Assembly: GCF_029784135.1 (NCBI RefSeq)
Contig: NC_073746.1
Coordinates: forward strand, 57,386,097 to 57,450,096
DNA length: 64,000 nucleotides
Source of the DNA: Toxorhynchites rutilus septentrionalis
Taxonomy: Eukaryota > Arthropoda > Insecta > Diptera > Culicidae
Reading direction: 5' to 3'
Numbering within the stretch: position 1 is the stretch's first letter; each line of letters opens with the position of its first letter. Both the position numbers and the translations under genes were made by a program. The notes under the pieces were generated by a model. It had not been told where the DNA came from, searched no databases, and saw nothing but the letters and a program-made list of their open reading frames with translations. Shown here in pieces: positions 11,901 to 20,405 of this stretch.

Positions 11901-12992
11901 CAAGTGCAGCGGAAGAACGTGCTCGTTCATGAGCTTTACTGCACTTGTCAGCCTGCGGGAATGCTGCAACTTCGGGATCCTGGGGCGCGACAAAGGGTCC
12001 GTGTCGCGGAACTGTGAGATCGCCTCGTCGTAATGGAAGACCAGATCGCGTAGTAGTTGTTGATCTGGCTGTGGATCTTCCGGCTCAGGGGGTTGTTGTA
12101 CTGTGGCCTCCACTGGTGCTGATTCGCGTGCCCCACTCGCGAATGAATTGCTCAGCCGTACTGAACTTCGTCTCGACACATCGCTTGCTCTGCTTGTTCT
12201 GGAGCTTAGTTCTCTCTGCACCTGCTGCTTGATCTCGTCGACTTGCGTTTGGGAGAGCATATTGTTGCGTACAATCGCTCTACGCCTCGCGTTCATCGCG
12301 TTTTGGTCAAGCCTCCCGACGAACTCTGGATACGCTTCCTCGAACATTGCGAGTATTCGAGGGCGACCGCTCATGTCCGTCTCCAAAGCAGTGCAGATGT
12401 AATAGGCGCGGATCACGAATTCATTCATTTCATGTGTCCACATGATCCGTCGCCTAGTAGTACCCACAAGTGTGGACGACTGTCGTCTGACAGTCGCAAC
12501 ACGCCTCGTAGGCGCAGCGTTTCGTTGGTGATGTCGATGGCTGCTGTTTCCGTGTGGCGGTAGCTCTTCGGGTTGAACCCGGCTGGTGGCCCGCTCTTGC
12601 ACATCGCCCTCCAGCCGCTGGCCGCTCGCTCTTACGCCCGTTCCAGGACCAGCTCCAGTTCGGGGACCCTCCTCGGGCGATCGCATTCTGAGTATTCTTC
12701 GTGAACGTAGCTCCATTTTCTGGGTGTATCTCCTTTGCCCGGGAGACAGCGGGTTGGCAAGGCCTCCATGACCCGGGAGGCCTTCCCCGGGAGAGATATA
12801 GCGCTCTGACTCGCTCGCACCCCCTCACTTAGCCACTTTCGACACCCGTTCTCGGAGCCAAGACCAGGTGTGTGTTTCCAGTTCACGCCCGATCTAAAAA
12901 TGTCGTCATATGATCTTCGTGGAGGCGTGAGATAGGAACATTTGAGACCAACAGGTAGGCTCCTACCCTAGTGTTGATCCCCATTTGAGAAC
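8943..12992 (-). mobile_element. R4/Dong-like non-LTR retrotransposon, nearly complete
   Basis: A single-ORF LINE on the minus strand: about 275 bp of 5' leader (12717-12992), a long ORF (9054-12716) and about 110 bp of 3' UTR (8943-9053) before the gap. The right edge abuts the poly(A) tail of the MosquI-like element at 12993. The ORF is undamaged, so the copy is probably young. The 3' terminus cannot be seen because of the gap; Dong-type elements are known to prefer simple repeats, and a (TA)n tract lies just across it. Confidence 0.8.
9054..12716 (-). CDS. Reverse transcriptase with restriction-like endonuclease (R4/Dong clade)
   Basis: The 1220-aa polyprotein would copy the element RNA at a nicked target (target-primed reverse transcription). 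In order: a basic, Arg-rich N-terminus; a conserved block starting MWTHEMNEFVIRAYY near residue 90; an RT core with KYRPITCLSSLYK (~550), AYIDYRKAYDSIPH (~620) and the catalytic box FYMDDLKVYA near residue 725; a thumb region; a zinc-binding CRMCHQPGENIEHIMGGC near 1030; and a restriction-like endonuclease with RPDIMVYDK (~1114) and IIDVAIP (~1129). YMDD followed by LKxYA, one ORF and the C-terminal nuclease point to R4/Dong rather than R2, but NeSL or Hero relatives are not excluded. The chosen ATG gives the whole open frame. No internal stop or frameshift was seen. Confidence 0.85.
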   Translation of the reverse strand: MELRSRRILRMRSPEEGPRTGAGPGTGVRASGQRLEGDVQERATSRVQPEELPPHGNSSHRHHQRNAAPTRRVATVRRQSSTLVGTTRRRIMWTHEMNEFVIRAYYICTALETDMSGRPRILAMFEEAYPEFVGRLDQNAMNARRRAIVRNNMLSQTQVDEIKQQVQRELSSRTSRASDVSRRSSVRLSNSFASGARESAPVEATVQQPPEPEDPQPDQQLLRDLVFHYDEAISQFRDTDPLSRPRIPKLQHSRRLTSAVKLMNEHVLPLHLVDAENMEELQLKVYCAAVATAKSLGYRIRPRGGLLQHLRERREPPWRRRLEQRILNKRAAIGRLMAYKRGSRSAKLCRQVAVIVRPTELRQLGAHQLTEKLDTLVQQLSVLTKRLKRYSDSAKRQEQNRMFRDNEKAFYDHISDEKPDYREGLPDISDVTNFWAGIWETPVEHRDGQMWLRREEESCGEIGEMPAIIVGENDVREASRYLRNWAAPGPDGVQNFWHKKLTVAHPKIAECFNKVLRDPHNLPEFATRGVTFLLPKDSNTLNPSKYRPITCLSSLYKILSSIITAKVSAHCEQHHIIAEEQKGCRKNTHGCKDQAIIDAAIVGQAVYNQRNLSMAYIDYRKAYDSIPHSFLVRVLELYKIDPVVVRFLQHAMRQWSTSLHLSDGENVLQSRTLQIKRGIFQGDSFSPLWFCLALNPLSRTLNRNGHGYKIRYGDGAHEEVTHTFYMDDLKVYADSRQRLGVAIRVVEDISRDICMEFGLDKCRCVHLLKGQLTESGGYEVYDGEFIRDMVRGESYKYLGFRQLTGIRHSDIKTELRDKFLSRVNCVLRTFLNAGNKVRAINTFAVPLLTFSFGVVKWSKTNLEDLERRMRKAFKEAGMHHPQSALERVSLPRKEGGLGIVDISALCVAQVRQLREYFAERANQNALYRAVCAADRGYSALHLAQAEYQLNCNLQTVEEKIAAWKQKAVHGAHPHQLDRPHVDKAASNLWLTRGELSSVVEADMIAIQDRIMPTRNCRRYVWHQDVDDICRMCHQPGENIEHIMGGCPVLANAAYTERHNNVARIVHRQLALQCALLEDNVPNYRYLPAPVLENDRFKLYWDRTVLTDLSIHHNRPDIMVYDKSDRKVTIIDVAIPLNQNLEETHGRKICKYRPLAVELKELWGLREVPRIVPVVLSGTGIIPKTLLEALKVLNIEKELAGIQKSVILSTCAIVRQFLGQD

Positions 12993-13401
12993 CATTTTTT
13001 TTTTTTTTTTTGTTTTTTATTAATCCGTTTATTTTTACAGGCTCAGTTACATAAGTTTAATGGAGCCAAACTCTTAACTATATTTCAACTAGCATATATC
13101 AACATGTTGTTTCCTTAATTCTATGGTTAATGAAATAGGAAACCGATTACTCGCGGTCGACTCGAGTTTAGAAGGGTGACACATTTTCATTAGGAAAAGG
13201 ATGGGATGTAAGGAGATGTGTGTTTACACTCGCACTCACATTCACATTCACATTCTCATTCACACTGACACTTCACACTCAATTCTTAAAACTATCCTTA
13301 CATCTAATATGTATTTACAATTTAACTTATTCTAATGTTAGTAGGAAGGGAACCGATAGCTCGCGAAGGACGAAAAGGAGGGGAAAAGGATGTATGAACA
13401 A

Positions 13402-16400
13402 TCACACTCGAAGATCGATAGCTTTAAGGAAAACATATATTTGGGACATGTAATCAAGGTCTAACCGAGCCAACACATCTCTCACCGGCACATTGGACTG
13501 CTTTCCTCCAGCCCGAAGGGAGTTTTCTAAATTCGATCTGGCGACAAGATACAACTCGCACGACCAAACAACGTGTTCGATATCGTGGTAACCATGGCCA
13601 CAACCGCAGAGATTGCTGTCGGCAAGATTAAAACGAAAAAGCAGCGCGTCTAACGAACAGTGATTGGACATGAGTCGGGAGAAGGTGCGAATAAAGTCCC
13701 GACTCAATTCCAGACTTTTGAACCACGGATTGAGGCTAACCTTAGGGATAATTGAGTGGAGCCACCGGCCCAATTCATCTTCGTTCCATTTGCGTTGCCA
13801 GTTAACGATGGTATTTTTACGAACTAAAGAATAAAATTCATTGAAGGCGATTTGACGCTGATAAATTTCGCCTTCAATCGCACCTACCTTTGCTAATGAG
13901 TCAGCCCTCTCATTACCCGGAATTGAGCAATGAGAAGGGACCCAGACAAAGGTAATGACATAACAGCGTCTGGATAAAGCACTCAAAATTTCTCGTATTC
14001 TCTCAAGGAAGTACGGCGAGTGCTTTTCCGGCCTCACTGAACGGATAGCTTCGACAGAGCTAAGACTATCCGTTACAATGTGATAGTGTTCAACAGGTCG
14101 TGAGGCGACGCTGTCCAGCGCCCAGTGTATTGCTGCCAATTCAGCAATATACACTGAGCAAGGATACTGAAGACTGTGTGAGGTGCTAAAAAATTTGTTG
14201 AACACTCCAAATCCTGTGGACTCATTCATAGAGGACCCATCAGTAAAGTACATATTATCACAATTGACACGCCCATACTTTGCTTCGAAAATCGTAGGAA
14301 CGATCCCCGATCGATGATAATCTGGAATTCCATGGATATCCTGCATCATGGACAGATCAAAATGTACAGAGGAATTGATGTAGTCAGGAAAACAAACACG
14401 GTTGGGAATATACGAAGAAGAATCAACCTGCATGGAGACGAATTCATGATATGAGCTCATGAATCCAGAATGAAAATTTAGCTCGATCAGCTGCTCAAAA
14501 TTTCCGATCACCAATGGGTTCATAACCTTACACCGAATGAAGAACCGAAGAGATAATAAATTGAAGCGATCTTTTAGTGGGAGTACGCCTGCCAAAACCT
14601 CGAGACTCATGGTATGCGTTGAGGGCATACATCCCAACGCAATACGGAGACAAAGATACTGAATTCGCTCGAGTTTAATGAGGTGTGTTTTGGCAGCTGA
14701 TTGAAAACAGAAACTGCCATACTCCATCACTGAGAGAATAGTTGTTCGATACAACATTAGAAGATCTTCGGGATGGGCTCCCCACCAGGTGCCGGTAATT
14801 GTACGGAGAAAGTTTATTCTTTGTTGGCATTTTTTACTCAGATACCTAATATGGGCCCCCCAAGTACATTTGGAGTCGAACCAGACCCCAAGATACTTGA
14901 AAGACATAGCATGAGTGATCGGTTTACCCAAAAGTTGAAGCTTTGGTTTTGCTGGTCTATGCTTCCTAGAAAAAACCACCATCTCTGTTTTCTCCGTGGA
15001 GAATTCGATCCCTAGCCCAATGGCCCAGGTTGAAAAATTGTTCAAAGTATCTTGTAAGGGTCCTTGCAGTTCGGATTCGTTTGATCCTACGACAGACACC
15101 ACTCCATCATCTGCAAGTTGTCTTAGGTTGCAATTTTGTGTAAGGCATTTGTCGATGTCGCTTACATAGAAGTTGTACAAAAGGGGGCTTAAACATGAGC
15201 CCTGGGGGAGTCCCATGTAGGAGACCCGACTTACTGTCGAATCCCCGTGAGAAAAATTCAAATGTTTCTCACAAAGCAAGTTATATAACATATTATTCAA
15301 TAGAGGCGGCAGACCCCGAGAGTGTAATTTGTCCGACAAAACCTCTATTGAAACAGAATCGAAGGCCCCCTTTATGTCCAAGAATACTGAAGCCATTTGT
15401 TTTTTTTCGGCGTAAGCCAATTGAATTTCTGAAGAAAGCAACGCAAGACAATCATTCGTCCCCTTGCCCCTGCGGAACCCATATTGTGAATCTGAGAGTA
15501 AGCCATTCGTTTCAACCCATCGATCAAGGCGAAACAAGATCATTTTCTCCAACAATTTCCGTATACAAGACAGCATTGCTATTGGGCGGTACGAATTGAA
15601 GTCGGACGCGGGTTTTCCGGGTTTTTGAATAGCTATAACTCGTACTTGTCTCCAATCATCTGGAACAATATTATGCTCCAGAAACCGATTGAATAAGTTC
15701 AACAAGCGATGTTTCGCCACATCAGGGAGATTTTTCAGCAAGTTGAACTTAATTCTATCCGATCCCGGAGCAGAATTGTTACATGATAATTTGATAATAA
15801 CATGATAAGAGAGAATTCTACCATCGAAAACTCGGAATCAAGATCGCACCTATCTTGTGGTATATCTCGAACAAATTTTTGCACAGGAGCTGAATCAGGA
15901 CAAACCTTTCGTGCAAAATTAAAGATCCATCGATGTGAATATTCCTCGCTTTCATTGGATGAAGAGCGATTTCTCATGTTTCGAGCCACTTTCCATAATT
16001 TTTTCATTGACGTTTCTCGTGACAAACCTCCCACGAAATTTCGCCAATAAGCACGTTTTTTCCCTTTGATCAAATTTTTGAACTGATTCTCAAGGGCTAA
16101 ATACGTTTGAAAATTTTCAGGAGTACCACGTTTCCGAAAAGCTTTAAATGCATTCGATTTTTCTACATAAAGCTTGGAACATTGGCTATCCCACCATAGA
16201 TTGGGAGGCCTTCGGAAAATGGTGGAACCTGGATTGGGTTTCGTTTGAGCGCGAACTGCGCTGTCATAGATCAAACGAGAAAGGAAGTTATACTCCTCCA
16301 ATGGAGGCAAACCATCTCTGGAATTGATGGCTAGAGCAATCGCGTCCGCATATTTTTTCCAGTCAATGTGTCTTGTGAGGTCATATGCCATGTTTATAGA

Positions 16401-17096
16401 TTCAGAAGAATTCGACCCAATGGTGATGGAAATTTTGATTGGCAAGTGATCACTACCGTTGGGGTCCTGGATTACATCCCACTTGCAATCTAACGATAGT
16501 GAATTCGAGCAAAGCGAGAGGTCAAGAGCACTTGGGTTAGCAGGAGGTTTAGGTACACGTGTTGTTTCCCCAGTGTTCAAAACGGTCATATTGAAGCTGT
16601 TACAAAGGTCATATATCAACAATGAACGATTGTCGTCGTACTGTTCCCCCCAGGCAGTTCCGTGAGAGTTGAAGTCTCCCAAGATCAATCGTGGCTCAGG
16701 AAGGAGTGAGCACATGTCAACAAGTTGCTTGCGGCTAACCGCAGCTCTCGGAGGCCAATACAAGCTGACAATACAGAGGTCTTTGCCTCTGATGTTTGCA
16801 TGACAAGCAACAGCTTCAATCCCTCCAATAGGTGGAAGGTTAATTCGAAAAAATGAGTGGCACTTATTGATCCCCAATAGCACCCCTCCGTATCTGTCAT
16901 CACGGTCCAAGCGTACAATATTGAAATCATGGAAAGAGAGATCATCTCGCGAAGAAAGCCAAGTTTCGGACAGAGCAAAAACATCACAATTGAACTTATG
17001 AATTAAAAATTTGAATGTATCCAATTTAGGGATAAGACTACGACAATTCCACTGTAAAACAGTGATATCTCCGACCTCTCTATTTGAATTAAACAT
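13402..17096 (-). pseudogene. ORF2: APE endonuclease, RT and RNase H, split by a frameshift
   Basis: The N-terminal part (15735-17096) has apurinic-type endonuclease motifs: VLQWNCRSLIPK, ALSETWLSS, ILGDFNSHGTAWG and GSDHLPI. The C-terminal part (13402 to about 15800) has RT motifs FNSYRPIAMLSC, FLDIKGAFDSV, GLPQGSCLSPLLYN and the catalytic box QLADDGVVSV, in which Leu replaces the usual Tyr/Phe. RNase H follows (FTDGSS, AELAAIHWAL, VTDSLSSVEA, NERADSLAK), then a cysteine/histidine cluster CGCGHGYHDIEHVVWSC. The two parts lie in different frames, with the shift around 15780-15810, so this copy cannot make full ORF2. The ATG at 17096 is preferred over an in-frame TTG just upstream. Only this one lesion was noticed. 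Confidence 0.85.
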
Positions 17097-18654
17097 CAAG
17101 AGAGATAATCATTGCAAGGAGGGGCCATGTTTGCATCAATTGTTGCAAAATTGTCTTTAATACTGGAAGCATTGAAATGACAATGGTTCTGATGGAGTCG
17201 GAAACGTTAAAACACTTGAAGATTTGATCCAAAAGGTCAGACAACTTTATAAATCCCGATTGGGAAGTTGAGCTGGACGGAAAAATAGGGACAGTTGGGG
17301 TTTTTGATGTCCCCTCGAGTGCTGGGTCGTTCGAAGGTGAACTATTCCCACGGAAGCCAGGAGGAACCTGATTTTGCTTGTCCGCTGCACTCGTTTTTTT
17401 AGGCAAGCTAACAGGGGATATCACCGGAGGGACTTGTGATTGAATTTTGGGAGTGGTCACATTTTTGCGCCGGGGATTCCCTTGGGAAATAAACGGTGTA
17501 CCCCCGTGAGCTGTGTCCGCTTCCATTTCGTCAACTGGCAACGTGGAAAAGATATTGTGTGAGGAGATTGGATGTTGTTGTTGTTGGGCCTGTGGAGAAG
17601 CGCCCTTTAAAATTTCCGCAAAAGTGCGTTTCGAGCGTTCCTTTAAAGAGCGCTTCTGTTTCTCCCAGCGACTCTTGTAATTTTCACAAGCTGAGAGCTC
17701 ATGTGGGGTGCCCCCGCAATATGGACACTTATGCTCAGTCGCACTGCAGGATTTGCCCACATGTTGCTCTCCGCAAGTGGCACAGCGCTCCTTGTTGGCG
17801 CAGTAGTCTGCTGTGTGACCAACTGACTTGCATTTGTTGCAAGTCATGGGCTTTGGCACGAAGAGACGCAGCGGAAGCCTCAATTTGTCCACCATAACGT
17901 AGTCAGGGAGGGCGGAACCAGCAAAAGTTACTCGAAACGAGTCGGACGGCGTGAATTTTGTTTTTCCCTCTTCCTGGGACACTTTTCCTAATTGATGGCA
18001 GTCCAAAATTTTAACTTTCGTCAAAGGGAGCTTTTTAAATCTGCCATCTCCCTCTTTTATTAATGCGCTCGTCAGACCCGTTTCTGTGATCACCCCCGAA
18101 ATTTCTACGTTATGGCAGGGCACATAGACGCGATATTCTAGTACGAACCTATTGTCGACAACAATCTCGTTAGCTTGCTTCCGATCAGCCACGACAACAC
18201 GCAGTTTGTTCGGTCGAACCTTTCTAATTTCGACCACGGAGGAATAATTTTTTGTCAGATCTTTCATGATCTGAATGACGTTGAGCGATTTCCCGTTGGG
18301 TTTTGGCCGGAAGAAAACAACCCATGGGCCAGATCCAGATGCATCTTCTGGATAGACCTTGACACGCGGAGAGGGGACAACTGAGGGGGAGGACGAGGTC
18401 GATTGTTGAGCGGGAGCGGGAACAGTTGGGCTGGGAGGCAAGTTCGGGAGATAATCGGAAGCGGGAGCGGGAGATTGAGGGGGCGAAGTGGAAAAGTTTG
18501 CCAATTTTCTTGAAGGGGGCTTGTTGAGGTTGATTAACTCTTCCTCTGAAAAGACATCGTCTGAGGGGGGAACGCGTTTAAGCGACTTCCCAGTAGTTAG
18601 TGAGGAGGAAACATCAGATTCAATGTCCATATCAAGAGGATCGCACTCTGCCAT
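17089..18654 (-). CDS. ORF1: gag-like RNA-binding protein of the I-clade LINE
   Basis: This 521-aa protein should bind the element RNA and form the ribonucleoprotein with the ORF2 product. It has a Ser/Pro-rich N-terminus, a central region (about 105-260) of the kind that mediates multimerisation, and three adjacent CCHC-type knuckles near residues 273-325 (CNKCKSVGHTADYC, CATCGEQHVGKSC, CPYCGGTPHELSAC). A Gln/Ser/Pro-rich tail follows. The stop TAA (17089-17091) overlaps the ORF2 start in the string ATGTTTAA, so ORF2 translation may depend on termination-reinitiation. The frame is intact. Confidence 0.85.
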   Translation of the reverse strand: MAECDPLDMDIESDVSSSLTTGKSLKRVPPSDDVFSEEELINLNKPPSRKLANFSTSPPQSPAPASDYLPNLPPSPTVPAPAQQSTSSSPSVVPSPRVKVYPEDASGSGPWVVFFRPKPNGKSLNVIQIMKDLTKNYSSVVEIRKVRPNKLRVVVADRKQANEIVVDNRFVLEYRVYVPCHNVEISGVITETGLTSALIKEGDGRFKKLPLTKVKILDCHQLGKVSQEEGKTKFTPSDSFRVTFAGSALPDYVMVDKLRLPLRLFVPKPMTCNKCKSVGHTADYCANKERCATCGEQHVGKSCSATEHKCPYCGGTPHELSACENYKSRWEKQKRSLKERSKRTFAEILKGASPQAQQQQHPISSHNIFSTLPVDEMEADTAHGGTPFISQGNPRRKNVTTPKIQSQVPPVISPVSLPKKTSAADKQNQVPPGFRGNSSPSNDPALEGTSKTPTVPIFPSSSTSQSGFIKLSDLLDQIFKCFNVSDSIRTIVISMLPVLKTILQQLMQTWPLLAMIISLDV

Positions 18655-19044
18655 TATGGCAGATATACAATTATACTTTTTCTTTTTTTTTTTTTAAATC
18701 CTTAACCTAATATATATATAAACTAAAATACTTGAAGCGCACGGTGCGGATGATTTGTAACGGTGCTCCAATCGAACCACGTGATGATCGCTTGGCACAA
18801 CAGCAATGGTGTATCGCACCACAATACGATGACGAGGAACGGCACACGCTCACAGCGCCCGCAGTGGAGGACTTCTCCCTCCCGCTGGTTGTGATTACTT
18901 ATCACTTCACTCTCGCAATAAAGAAAACACCGTTAGAGCGACACAATCACTTCAGCGAAACCGATAACGGTATTGTTCCAACACAATAACGGACACGAAC
19001 AACTTTGCGTCCGGCGGCTTCGGACTGCGCGAGCTGACTGCCGA

Positions 19045-19440
19045 CGACAGTTGATGCGTTTGAGTCTTGCACTAAAGGAAAAACGGCCGCGATACGAGCA
19101 AAGACACGATGAAGTTATTTAGCAGCACGACAAATCTCGGCCGCAGGTCGCGAAACCAATCAAAACATACTTAGAAACGCTGAAATGGGAGGTCCTATCC
19201 CATCCGTCGTATTCTCCAGGTATTGCTCCGTCCGATTACTACCTTTTTGATCGATGCAACATAGCCGGATTGAGCAGTACTTTTGATTTTGATGAAGTCA
19301 AAACTTGGATCGATTCGTGCTTAGCCGACAAACCGGCCGATTATTTTCGCAAAGGGATTCGTGTATTGCCAGAAAGATGGGAAAAAGTTGTGACTAGCGA
19401 TGAGCGATACTTTGAATATTAAATTTGTAACCATTTTTGC
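19045..19440 (+). pseudogene. Mariner transposase, 3' fragment
   Basis: A forward frame from about 19046 reads QLMRLSLALKEKRPRYEQRH, then QHDKSRPQVAKP (second catalytic Asp block), HPSYSPGIAPSDYYLF (third catalytic Asp block), a C-terminus with GIRVLPERWEKVV, and stops at 19420-19422. A TAG at 19120-19122 interrupts the frame. The N-terminal half is absent: its place is taken by the MosquI-like element, which appears to have inserted into or replaced it. An AATAAA lies at 19443. It is a non-functional remnant. Confidence 0.75.
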
Positions 19441-19499
19441 AGAATAAAGCATTAATTTTTGAAAAAACCAAGAAACTTACCGGTACCCCTATTAGAATA

Positions 19500-20228
19500 T
19501 GAGGGTCACTATTTATATTTCGGGAATAGGAACAAAAACAAATAGTTAAGCTGCGAATATATTTTTATTGTTTTTCAAAGTACTCGCCATGATGATCGAT
19601 ACACTTTTGCATACGCTTAAACCAATTTTCAAAGCATTTATTCCAATCGATACGAGCCTTTTTCTTGAGCGATTGTCAAATTATGTGGGATCCAACGTGA
19701 ACATAATTTTCGCACAACTAAGTGTTCTTGTAAAATCGCATATATGCTGGTGGAACTAATGCTTAGGGATGCCTCAATCTCACAATAGGTTACATGACGA
19801 TCTTGCTTAATCATTTCGTGCACAGCATCGATGTTTTCTGGCACTACAGTCGATTTTGGAGGACCTTCACGAAATTCGTCGGACAGCGAACTACGACCAC
19901 GATTGAATTCACTATACCAGCGATACACAGTGGTTTTTGATGGAGCTTCATCGCCAAAAGTCAAATTAAGTTGATTGACGCGCTCTTGTTGTGATAATCC
20001 ACGTCGAAAGTCGTAAAAAATCATCGCACGAAAATGTTCACGATTCAGTTCCATTTTTTTGCCGAGTCCAAACTTTCAACTAAATATAAAATAAACAAAT
20101 AGCGTCCGTATGACAAAATGTTCTGAGTACGTATATCGTCAAAAATGTCAAACTTTACGATGGAACCGTCAGATGGACTCACATGACATCAGTGTTGCCA
20201 ATTCCCGAAATATAAATAGTGACCCTCG
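19500..20228 (-). mobile_element. Internally deleted mariner derivative (729 bp)
   Basis: Terminal inverted repeats of 28 bp (GAGGGTCACTATTTATATTT continuing to CGGGAAT) match except at the outermost base, and TA is duplicated on both sides (19498-19499 and 20229-20230). Inside, the transposase N-terminus is joined directly to the last ~25 residues, so the catalytic domain is missing. It can only have moved with transposase supplied elsewhere. It lies immediately beyond the 3' end of the neighbouring mariner fragment. Confidence 0.85.
19560..20054 (-). pseudogene. Deleted mariner transposase (DNA-binding part plus C-terminal tip)
   Basis: From the ATG at 20054, about 125 residues form the paired helix-turn-helix DNA-binding region of a mariner transposase: FRAMIFYDFRRGLSQQERVN, TTVYRWYSEFNRGRSS, and the WIPHNLT linker (family form WVPHxLT). 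The frame stops at 19638. After a one-base shift, KKARIDW leads directly to a C-terminal tip, CFENWFKRMQKCI...GEYFEKQ, ending near 19560. All three catalytic Asp residues are deleted. A truncated product might still bind TIRs, which is speculative. Confidence 0.75.
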
Positions 20229-20405
20229 TATTATTTTGTGCTTTGAACTTTAGATTGTGATCTAGAATGTAAATCAGCATCAATGATCTGAAACTTGATT
20301 TTGGATGTAGCATCAGAATTTTGATTTCCTTTCTGTTTATTCACAGTTATATATAAGGCGCACGAATTTTGTAGCTGAAACAACATTACACAGTCGGTGG
20401 TTTTA

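Larger units (their letters stand above)
12993..19044 (-). mobile_element. MosquI-like I-clade LINE, nearly full length
   Basis: Reading on the minus strand: 5' UTR (about 18655-19044), ORF1 (17089-18654), ORF2 (13402-17096, one frameshift), about 400 bp of 3' UTR, and a poly(A) tail seen as the T-run starting at 12993. The layout of gag-like ORF1 with zinc knuckles, then endonuclease, RT and RNase H, is that of the I clade, which includes mosquito MosquI. The 5' edge is inferred from where mariner coding sequence begins on the other strand (about 19045). A 5'-truncated relative lies at 52827-53976. The left flank is the R4-like element and the right flank is a mariner, so the target duplication is unclear. 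Confidence 0.8.

Noticed and set aside
12955..19062. Target duplication of the full MosquI-like copy (TTGAT...TTTGAG on both sides)
   Set aside because: The two flanks share only parts (TTGAT and TTTGAG with unequal spacing), so the match may be chance.
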